A DNA stretch of 19,609 nucleotides, taken from assembly GCA_030690875.1 (NCBI GenBank), contig JAUYFP010000031.1, forward strand, positions 1 through 19,609, in the 5' to 3' direction. Every line of letters starts with the position of its first letter. The first letter of the stretch is position 1. Positions 14,631 through 19,609 of the stretch are shown in pieces. This DNA comes from a bacterium (GTDB taxonomy: Bacteria > Patescibacteriota > Patescibacteriia > UBA1558 > GWA2-36-10). Below the pieces are notes generated by a model, which was not told the origin of the DNA, did no database searches, and saw only the letters and a program-made list of their open reading frames with translations. Both the position numbers and the translations under genes were made by a program.

Positions 14631-14641
14631 CTCCTCCGCCA
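14631..14641 (+). pseudogene. tRNA-Ser-like 3' acceptor remnant
   Basis: CTCCTCC-G-CCA pairs over seven bases with GGAGGAG at 14390-14396. It forms the left border of the GIY-YIG segment, whose right border (14971-14981) is a similar tRNA 3' end. Confidence 0.5.
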
Positions 14642-14665
14642 AAAATAATTAGAAGAAAAACGATT

Positions 14666-14920
14666 ATGCACTATGTTTATATTTTATTAAGTCTTAAGGA
14701 TAAAAAATTTTATATTGGCTATTCTGCTGATCTTAAACGCAGGATAATTGAACATAAAAATGGAAAAGTCACGTCAACCAAATTTCGCAGACCGCTAAAA
14801 TTAATCTGCTATGAAGCCTATTGTTTCAAACAAGAAGCTCAAACTAGAGAAAAATTTTTAAAAAGTAGTGACGGCAAAAAAGATTTAAGAAAAAGACTAA
14901 CTGTGAGTTTATACTCGTAG
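14666..14920 (+). CDS. Single-domain GIY-YIG nuclease (UPF0213/YhbQ type)
   Basis: 84 residues, only the GIY-YIG catalytic domain. VYI (4-6) and YIG (16-18) stand for the two halves of the signature. Arg25/Arg26 in ADLKRRIIEH supply the catalytic arginine, and Glu62 in QTREKFLK supplies the metal-binding glutamate. Stand-alone proteins of this kind are common and poorly characterised; some relatives are DNA-repair or homing-type nucleases. Here the gene lies between two tRNA 3'-end-like sequences (14631-14641 and 14971-14981), and its TAG stop runs directly into a tRNA T-arm-like GGTTCG. That suggests the nuclease belongs to, or has ridden on, a tRNA-associated mobile segment. Confidence 0.9.
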   Translation: MHYVYILLSLKDKKFYIGYSADLKRRIIEHKNGKVTSTKFRRPLKLICYEAYCFKQEAQTREKFLKSSDGKKDLRKRLTVSLYS

Positions 14921-14981
14921 GGTTCGCCCCGCATACGCGGGGCGCTCGGCGCATGCCGAGCGAATCCTGCTCCTTCCGCCA
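14921..14981 (+). pseudogene. tRNA 3'-end remnant interrupted by two palindromes
   Basis: GGTTCG (14921-14926) and AATCC (14963-14967) look like two halves of a tRNA T-arm, followed by the acceptor strand TCCTTCC, G and CCA (14971-14981). Between the halves are two perfect tetraloop-type hairpins: CCCCGC-ATAC-GCGGGG (14927-14942) and CGCTCGGC-GCAT-GCCGAGCG (14943-14962). No matching 5' tRNA half is found nearby. Confidence 0.45.
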
Positions 14982-14999
14982 GATGTCCAAGTTTGAACC
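14982..14999 (+). repeat. Left arm of imperfect inverted repeat around the R-M genes
   Basis: GATGTCCAAGTTTGAACC begins right after the CCA at 14979-14981. Its reverse complement recurs, with a small change in the middle, at 17166-17185, on the far side of the restriction-modification pair. Confidence 0.6.
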
Positions 15000-15031
15000 A
15001 CGATAAAATAATGGGTTTCTACGATTGAAAA

Positions 15032-15059
15032 GCCGGCATTAAATAAGATGCCGGTTTTT
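15032..15059 (+). terminator. Rho-independent terminator upstream of the methyltransferase
   Basis: GCCGGCAT (15032-15039) pairs with ATGCCGGT (15048-15055) across an 8-nt loop and is followed by a T-run to 15059. It isolates the R-M pair from transcription entering from the GIY-YIG side. Confidence 0.8.
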
Positions 15060-15067
15060 CTTAATCC

Positions 15068-15096
15068 TTATCAATACTAAAAAAAACTGATATAAT
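15068..15096 (+). promoter_or_regulatory. Promoter of the R-M pair, predicted leaderless
   Basis: TTATCA (15068-15073), a 17-nt spacer and a perfect TATAAT (15091-15096) preceded by TG (extended -10). The ATG at 15103 is 6 nt after the -10 box, so transcription should begin at or next to the start codon and the methyltransferase message would be leaderless. Confidence 0.65.
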
Positions 15097-15102
15097 AAAG
15101 CT

Positions 15103-16275
15103 ATGAATAGAAACCAAAAACATCTAAATTATATAGACACGGTAAATCTCGGCTCTTACTATACGTCGGAGATTATTGTTGATTTAGCTTATTCTATTTT
15201 ACAAAAAAATGTTCTAGATATTAAAGACTTTACAATTTTAGATTCATCTTGCGGTTACGGTTCATTTTTAACAAAAAAAAATATTGCGAAAAGATTGATT
15301 GGTGCTGATATTGATGAAAAAGCTATCTCTGAAGCAAAAAAAAGAATTGATAATGTGGATTTTATCTACCAAAATTCACTTGCAAATGTTTTTCGGAAAA
15401 ACCTGGCGATTGAAGATAATGAAAAACTTATAGCCGTAGGTAATCCGCCATATAACGATACAACTTCTATAATCCGCAATTCTATAAAAGATGCTTCTGC
15501 TCAACATAAAATTGATTCTGATATTAAAACCAGAGATTTAGGAATGTCTTTTTTGCTTTCTTACAATAAGCTTCAAACGGATTATGTTTGCGTTTTGCAC
15601 CCACTGTCTTACCTAATAAAGAAAACAAATTTTGCCTTGCTCTCAAAATTTACCGAAAACTATAAATTAATTGACGGAATAATAATAAGCAGTCATGAAT
15701 TTTCTGACACCTCTCGCGGAATGGCCTTTCCCATCTTAATAGCTCTTTATAAAAGAGATCAGAATGGGATGACTTATAATTACATTCAAGATTATCAATT
15801 TAAAGTAAAAGATGATAGCCTTTTTCGTTTAAAAGATTTTGACACTATAGTTAATTATGTTCAAAAATATCCAAATAAAAAATATTTAAATAAAAATGAT
15901 AAACCAGTAGCAAAATTTTGGACTTTAAGGGATATAAATGCGCTTAAGCGTAATCGTACTTTTATCAATTCTGATACTTATAACACCGTTTACATATTAA
16001 TGGAGAAGCTTCCATATTATTGTTATATTGATGTTTTCAAACAATATGCAGATAAAATGCCGTATTTTATTGGAAACTGCGATGTGATAATTGATAATAA
16101 AAAATTTAATGAGATAAAAGAATGTTTTATTTCCCAGAGTGTTCACACAAATCCCATTTTAAAAAATAAATTTAAATTTAGAGAAATTCCTAATGCTAAA
16201 CTAAAAATAGAAAATTATTTCAAAGAATTATTAGGGAGTAAATTAGGTGAAAAATATGCCAAAAATTTTGATTAA
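15103..16275 (+). CDS. Type II N6-adenine DNA methyltransferase
   Basis: 390 residues of the adenine-specific class. Motif X lies in LGSYYTSE (16-23). The AdoMet-binding motif I is DSSCGYGSF (47-55), motif II follows in GADIDE (68-72), and catalytic motif IV is GNPPYND (113-119). The C-terminal half should hold target recognition. The start is well placed by the promoter only 6 nt upstream. It overlaps the restriction gene by 20 nt, so the modification protein is made first from a shared message. If the partner is an R.PabI relative as proposed, the expected target is GTAC with methylated A; that specificity is inference from the family. Confidence 0.92.
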   Translation: MNRNQKHLNYIDTVNLGSYYTSEIIVDLAYSILQKNVLDIKDFTILDSSCGYGSFLTKKNIAKRLIGADIDEKAISEAKKRIDNVDFIYQNSLANVFRKNLAIEDNEKLIAVGNPPYNDTTSIIRNSIKDASAQHKIDSDIKTRDLGMSFLLSYNKLQTDYVCVLHPLSYLIKKTNFALLSKFTENYKLIDGIIISSHEFSDTSRGMAFPILIALYKRDQNGMTYNYIQDYQFKVKDDSLFRLKDFDTIVNYVQKYPNKKYLNKNDKPVAKFWTLRDINALKRNRTFINSDTYNTVYILMEKLPYYCYIDVFKQYADKMPYFIGNCDVIIDNKKFNEIKECFISQSVHTNPILKNKFKFREIPNAKLKIENYFKELLGSKLGEKYAKNFD

Positions 16276-17017
16276 AGAACAGGAACATAAAATTAAAGTA
16301 CCGATATCATTAACTGCTGTTAGCGGAAAAATTCGTGTTAAAAATCGCTCGATTGTGAATGAATATGGAACACCGGTTGCAGTTAAGCGAGATGGGTTTG
16401 CTTTAAATAATTATGTTGAATGGCAGATCGGTTACGATGTTGTTAAAAAAGAAGTTGAAAAACTCGCAGAATCATCGTTACCAGAGACTGAATTCACTGG
16501 TGCAAACGGCAAAACCAAAGCGCTTTATGAATTATCAGAATATATTTGGTATTTTTATAAATGGACTATAATATCCAGAGAAAAATTAGAGGGTATTATT
16601 CATTATCTTAATTCAATACCAAGTAATGACTTGATTGATAATAATTCTGGACTGCAAATTGACCGTAGTCACCCGATAGCAAAAAATATAAATGGATTTG
16701 ATTTTGAATATACCCAGGTTAAGTACCCTCTTTTAATTCACAAATTTAATGGATACGAAATAGTTACCGAAATAAAAATTACCGAAAAACAATACGCAGT
16801 CGGCACGCAACCAATGCTATATTTATGTTTTCCAATCACAGAATTAAAAGCGAGAACCAATTTAATTGGACGAACCGCCGAAACAAAAGAAATCGCCCAG
16901 TTTGAAATTACGGAAAGCAACATCAAAGTATTCTTAGAAATGCTAAAAATGTTTGGTACTCTATCTAATAGTCATAAGCATGATATCTTGCAAATTATAA
17001 ATGCAATCTTGGCATAA
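16256..17017 (+). CDS. Type II restriction protein, probable R.PabI family DNA glycosylase
   Basis: 253 residues from the ATG at 16256, chosen because AGGTGA (16245-16250) sits 5 nt before it; a GTG at 16247 would add three residues. Position straight after a DNA adenine methyltransferase marks it as the restriction partner. It lacks a PD-(D/E)XK, HNH or GIY-YIG motif. It shows SGKIRVKNRS near residues 23-32, Glu55 with Tyr60 in VEWQIGYDV, and His240 with Asp243 in SHKHDIL 11-14 residues from the C-terminus. The Glu-x4-Tyr and His-x2-Asp spacings and terminal location match what I recall of the R.PabI catalytic residues (Arg32, Glu63, Tyr68, His211, Asp214). R.PabI excises adenine from GTAC instead of hydrolysing the backbone. 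Family assignment rests on motif recall only. Confidence 0.7.
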   Translation: MPKILIKEQEHKIKVPISLTAVSGKIRVKNRSIVNEYGTPVAVKRDGFALNNYVEWQIGYDVVKKEVEKLAESSLPETEFTGANGKTKALYELSEYIWYFYKWTIISREKLEGIIHYLNSIPSNDLIDNNSGLQIDRSHPIAKNINGFDFEYTQVKYPLLIHKFNGYEIVTEIKITEKQYAVGTQPMLYLCFPITELKARTNLIGRTAETKEIAQFEITESNIKVFLEMLKMFGTLSNSHKHDILQIINAILA

Positions 17018-17165
17018 TCTAGACCCCTTTAACTGAATAATCCACCCCGTTTTTACCTTTGTCAGACTTAGGCCTCGGTGTCTCAAATTATTCCGAATGA
17101 ACCTTGTAGATGCTCTTAAGTCGAGTATACTTTTATTAATATTCTTGAATTTTAGTCACTTTTTC

Positions 17166-17185
17166 GGTTCAAACTTCTAGACATC
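17166..17185 (+). repeat. Right arm of imperfect inverted repeat around the R-M genes
   Basis: GGTTCAAACTTCTAGACATC matches the reverse complement of 14982-14999 over 11 bases at one end and 6 at the other, with a 1-nt versus 3-nt difference between. It ends one base before the right copy of the tRNA-Ser repeat. The rest of 17018-17165 shows no gene. Confidence 0.6.
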
Positions 17186-17186
17186 A

Positions 17187-17206
17187 CCACCGCCAAATTT
17201 AATAAA
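17187..17206 (+). repeat. Right copy of 20-bp direct repeat (attR-like)
   Basis: CCACCGCCAAATTTAATAAA is identical to 14556-14575. Only the last nine tRNA bases are present and no tRNA precedes them, so this is the copy left at the distal end of the inserted segment. It lies 31 nt before the transporter gene at 17238. Confidence 0.75.
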
Positions 17207-17237
17207 AAAATTAGCAATAAAATTTTAAATTATTACC

Positions 17238-17906
17238 ATGATCCAATTAAGTGAACAATCATTTAAAAAATTATTCATTACCCTAACCATATATTTAAGT
17301 TCCCTTTTTGCGACCAATACTCTGGGGCTTAAAATAATGCCCTTTTTATTCGGCTCACATTTGTCAGCGGCGGTATTTTCTTTCCCTATTGTATTTTTGA
17401 CTACCGATGTTGTTGGTGAAGTATATGGTAAGCGTATAGCTAAATTGTTTGTGCTGGCCGGATTCATTAGCACAGCGCTTTTTATCGCCTATTCTTTTTT
17501 GTCCTTAGCTATGCCTTGGTCAGCTGAGGGTGAGTGGGTAAGACAGGGCTACAATCAGGTTTTCGGCATTTCCATACGCATTGCCATTGCCTCGCTGGTC
17601 GCTTTTCTTATTGCCGAATACCAAGATGTTTTTTCCTTTTTCTTTTTTCGGGAAAAACTAAAAATAAAATTCTTCTGGTTGCGTTCGCTTCTATCAAACC
17701 TCTGGTCGCAACTCCTTGATTCCAGCATATTCATGGTTATTGCTTTTGCGGGAATTTATTCAAATTCCACCTTGATAAGTATTACCATTTCTTGGTGGCT
17801 TTACAAAGTAGCCATGGGCGCGCTTTACACTCCTTTGTCCTACATTGGCATTTATTTACTACGCGGAAAAAATAAAGAGCAAGCACCAATTGAGGCAAAA
17901 AGCTAA
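17238..17906 (+). CDS. Queuosine precursor transporter, VUT/YhhQ family
   Basis: 222 residues with about six hydrophobic helices. Family hallmarks are FATNTLGLKI in helix 1, FSFPIVFLTTDVVGEVYGKR (the FPxxFxxxDxxxExYG block) and LLSNLWSQLLDSSIFM (the SNxxxQxxDSxxF block). Characterised members import the 7-deazaguanine precursors preQ0 or preQ1 used to modify tRNA wobble position 34. A lone importer suits a reduced organism that salvages queuosine precursors. No tgt gene is in the window. The start has no clear ribosome site. Before the island inserted, this gene would have followed tRNA-Ser directly. Confidence 0.9.
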   Translation: MIQLSEQSFKKLFITLTIYLSSLFATNTLGLKIMPFLFGSHLSAAVFSFPIVFLTTDVVGEVYGKRIAKLFVLAGFISTALFIAYSFLSLAMPWSAEGEWVRQGYNQVFGISIRIAIASLVAFLIAEYQDVFSFFFFREKLKIKFFWLRSLLSNLWSQLLDSSIFMVIAFAGIYSNSTLISITISWWLYKVAMGALYTPLSYIGIYLLRGKNKEQAPIEAKS

Positions 17907-17933
17907 AAACTTTCCCTTATTTTTATTTTCCTA

Positions 17934-17939
17934 TATAAT
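17934..17939 (+). promoter_or_regulatory. Candidate -10 box for the G+C-rich gene
   Basis: A perfect TATAAT in an AT-rich spot 28 nt after the transporter stop, just before base composition turns G+C-rich. No clear -35 is seen at 17 nt. It would start a transcript near 17946 and supports a separate unit for the gene ending at 18398. Confidence 0.45.
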
Positions 17940-18038
17940 ATAAATGTAAATCCCCCGTCACTCACACCCCAACTTTTTCCCAAGCATGGAGGCAAAATCG
18001 AGGAGAAGAACTGCTTCGTACTCAATGCTCGCCAGCCA

Positions 18039-18398
18039 TTGCGCCTAGTGGATTTCGACCGCCCACCTAAGGAGGATCAAGCGTTCCCTTGCGCTTTTGT
18101 TCAGGGCAAAAGCATTCAGTATCCAGCCGGCACTTACAAATTGGTCAGGATCCCCAATCCCGGAGATCGCAACATCTTTCCTATTGACCTTCTGGTCATC
18201 AAGGAAGAGCTGGACCAAGGCCGTATCATTGGCATGTCTGTGACCAGCTGGCGTTCACTCGCCACTCAATGCGACTGTCCTGAATTGAGCGCTTTCATCG
18301 CCTCTCTCAACATCATCAGACTTCCCCTACTTGATGAATCTGACGACGAGGACCAAGCAGAAAATGGCGATGTCAGCCAAGCTGTCGTCGCTTCCTAG
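18039..18398 (+). CDS. Hypothetical protein of higher G+C, start uncertain
   Basis: 119 residues if translation begins at the TTG at 18039; I do not recognise the family. The product has beta-like stretches (GTYKLVRIPNPGD; FPIDLLVIKEEL), the helix SWRSLATQCDCPELSAFIAS and an acidic tail (DESDDEDQAENGD). The start is doubtful. The same frame is open back to the transporter stop, and the upstream codons (KHGGKIEEKNCFVLNARQP) read like real protein, but no ATG or GTG is available. A GGAGG at 17988-17992 stands before an ATC. Visibly richer in G+C than the genes to its left, with a strong terminator after it, so it is probably a real expressed gene, perhaps 5'-altered. Confidence 0.6.
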   Translation: MRLVDFDRPPKEDQAFPCAFVQGKSIQYPAGTYKLVRIPNPGDRNIFPIDLLVIKEELDQGRIIGMSVTSWRSLATQCDCPELSAFIASLNIIRLPLLDESDDEDQAENGDVSQAVVAS

Positions 18399-18403
18399 GA
18401 CAG

Positions 18404-18437
18404 ACCGCCCGGGCTCTAATGACGGGCGGTTTTTTTT
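18404..18437 (+). terminator. Strong rho-independent terminator
   Basis: ACCGCCCG (18404-18411) pairs with CGGGCGGT (18423-18430), closing an 11-nt loop, followed by T to 18437. It is 5 nt after the stop of the upstream gene. Confidence 0.93.
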
Positions 18438-18533
18438 ATGCACAGCCCTACCCCTTTGGCTCATCTTGACCAATATTTTGCGCCAAGTATCTTCATTTTT
18501 TTAGCTCACACATATCACGCTATTTTGATCCGC

Positions 18534-18549
18534 TCCGCCAGCTGGCGGA
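18534..18549. repeat. 16-bp perfect palindrome
   Basis: TCCGCCAGCTGGCGGA equals its reverse complement. It lies in the roughly 270-nt gap between two converging terminators (18438-18706), where I see no gene. The gap also holds a G+C-rich stretch with imperfect repeats at about 18617-18660 that looks like intergenic repeat debris. Confidence 0.65.
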
Positions 18550-18702
18550 TGACGAACTAAAATACTTTGGATTATATGGACGCTGGATTCGGTAGCAAAA
18601 AACCGCCTGGCCTGACCTCTCAACCCTGAGTTCGAGGCCGAAGGGGCAAGGTCGAAGGCTAGTCGTCTGCAGATTAGCCTAATTCCAAAATAATTTTAGC
18701 AT

Positions 18703-18744
18703 AAAAGAAAAAGCTCCGCACCCACATGAGGTGAACACGGAGCT
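18703..18744 (-). terminator. Terminator of the minus-strand G+C-rich gene
   Basis: Read on the minus strand, AGCTCCG (18744-18738) pairs with CGGAGCT (18718-18712), with inner CACC/GGTG pairing, and is followed by a T-rich run to about 18703. It lies about 74 nt past the stop of the gene at 18818. Confidence 0.85.
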
Positions 18745-18817
18745 CCGAGAAACGCAGTCCAAGGGCTAAGGTCTAAGGATCTAAGGAAGATCCAAGGCCT
18801 CAAAGTCCAGAGGACTG

Positions 18818-19417
18818 TTACTTGCGACAGGCGAAGACGAACCGGTGGCCAGCACTGCAGAAGCCGCCGGGACTGGCATAGCTGGCACTGAGCCACAGAC
18901 CACTGCCAAGGCGTTCGACAGCGAAGGTGTTGAGGTCGCCGTCCGAATCGCGAATGGCTTCCATGGCCAAGTAGAGTACTTCGCCCTTGGGCTGATCCTT
19001 GTACTGCAGACGCAGTTGCGGACCATGCTCGGGCTGACAAAGATCATGTCCGAGTTCCACACCACGCTTGCAGACGTCCGAGTAGGAAGCTCCGCCCTCG
19101 AAGCCAAGCTCGGCTACGGTCAGGGTAACGAGATCCACTTCGATCAGCTTACTCGAAACCTTGAAGGCCGACTGGTTCAGCAGATCGCTGGCCCAGTCAC
19201 CGAGCTTCATGCCAGACTTCTTCAGAGCCTGACGGAAGTCGTCGGCGGACTTGAGTCCGGTGCCGAGCTTGATGGTCTTGAAGATGGCGAAGGCCTTCCT
19301 CAAAATTTCCTGCAACCCCTTGGGGTTGTCGATGTGGCGTTGCATGGCCTCACCCGACATTTCGGGCAGATTCTGGCAAACCACAGCGGCAAACTGGAGA
19401 ACTTGCTTGATTGACAT
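18818..19417 (-). CDS. Conserved hypothetical protein of a type seen in CPR genomes
   Basis: 199 residues from the ATG at 19417, preferred because AAGGA stands 9 nt before it; an upstream ATG at 19477 adds 20 basic residues. The N-terminal half is helical (SIKQVLQFAAVVCQNLPEM; NPKGLQEILRKAFAIFKTIK; ADDFRQALKKSGMKLGDW). The C-terminal half is beta-rich: GPQLRLQYKDQPKGE, then YLAMEAI, and an end in HRFVFACRK. I recall similar proteins as recurrent uncharacterised genes in Patescibacteria, often with the same high G+C; that recollection is unverified. No catalytic motif is evident. It converges on the gene ending at 18398, and each has its own strong terminator, so both look like stand-alone units. 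Confidence 0.8.
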   Translation of the reverse strand: MSIKQVLQFAAVVCQNLPEMSGEAMQRHIDNPKGLQEILRKAFAIFKTIKLGTGLKSADDFRQALKKSGMKLGDWASDLLNQSAFKVSSKLIEVDLVTLTVAELGFEGGASYSDVCKRGVELGHDLCQPEHGPQLRLQYKDQPKGEVLYLAMEAIRDSDGDLNTFAVERLGSGLWLSASYASPGGFCSAGHRFVFACRK

Positions 19418-19533
19418 GGCGCTTTTTCCTTTTGGTTTTCGCCTTTTGCTATCTGACAACCAGGAATTGGTAGTCATAGCCAGAAATAACCGATTTCTGT
19501 AATTTTGAATATTTTTCAGAATCTCCAGCTAGA

Positions 19534-19552
19534 CCCTGAAACAAGTTCAGGG
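19534..19552. repeat. REP-like inverted repeat
   Basis: CCCTGAA (19534-19540) and TTCAGGG (19546-19552) pair across ACAAG. The motif is of the short intergenic kind common in many bacterial genomes. The window continues to 19609 without a recognisable gene. Confidence 0.55.
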
Positions 19553-19609
19553 TGACCTTCAGTCACTTTTGGCTATAACCACTTCGTTTTTCCGCCAAAG
19601 ACGGACATA

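Noticed and set aside
14393..14642. CRISPR array or other regular repeats
   Set aside because: The hairpins and tRNA ends are few, unequal in length and irregularly spaced, and no cas gene is present.
18845..19414. Plus-strand 189-residue open frame
   Set aside because: It is the antisense of the conserved minus-strand gene at 18818-19417, which has a ribosome site, a terminator and recognisable protein sequence.

Overview
The window looks like a chromosomal segment from an uncultivated low-G+C bacterium, most likely of the Candidate Phyla Radiation (Patescibacteria). The reasons are AT-rich genes with weak or absent Shine-Dalgarno sequences, candidate leaderless promoters, tRNA genes that encode their own CCA, a shortened MgtE-type transporter, a stand-alone GIY-YIG nuclease, and a G+C-rich hypothetical gene at the right end of a type I associate with CPR genomes. 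This assignment is inference; no marker gene settles it.

Layout. 1-2941: end of a histidine phosphatase gene (+), then a minus-strand group with a Nudix hydrolase, an MgtE-like transporter without its N domain, a TspO/MBR protein, a two-helix membrane protein and a probable 25-residue membrane peptide. 3086-3162: tRNA-Ala(CGC). 3252-5879: a minus-strand operon of a PadR-type repressor, an FtsX/MacB-like permease, its ABC ATPase and a small two-helix membrane protein. The PadR promoter overlaps a 9-bp-arm inverted repeat that is a good candidate operator.

6150-13179 is the most striking part: two giant genes 4 nt apart. The first (1287 aa) has a beta-rich, propeller-like N-terminal region, a long helical middle and a C-terminal MoxR/CobS-like AAA+ domain with altered Walker A and B motifs. 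The second (1053 aa) joins a transglutaminase-like domain (Cys-His-Asp visible), a Q/K/E-rich coiled linker and a C-terminal VWA domain with an intact MIDAS. AAA+/VWA pairs are known (MoxR, CobS/CobT, NorQ/NorD). I do not recognise this architecture, with propeller-like region, AAA+ ATPase, transglutaminase and VWA in two apparently soluble proteins. It is my best candidate for an undescribed system, perhaps a protein-remodelling or crosslinking/proteolytic machine.

13251-14379: tRNA-Leu(CAG) and a HisC-like aminotransferase. 14390-17206: a tRNA-Ser(CGA) locus that appears to have taken up elements repeatedly. An exact 20-bp repeat of the tRNA-Ser 3' end plus flank brackets about 2.6 kb carrying a GIY-YIG nuclease and a restriction-modification pair. 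The restriction protein carries residues resembling the R.PabI family, which are restriction DNA glycosylases rather than hydrolytic nucleases. Further tRNA-Ser-like ends and G+C-rich palindromes mark internal borders, and no integrase is seen.

17238-19609: a queuosine-precursor transporter (VUT/YhhQ family), then two genes of visibly higher G+C with strong terminators: a 119-residue protein of unknown function and start, and a roughly 199-residue minus-strand conserved hypothetical. REP-like palindromes lie between and after them.
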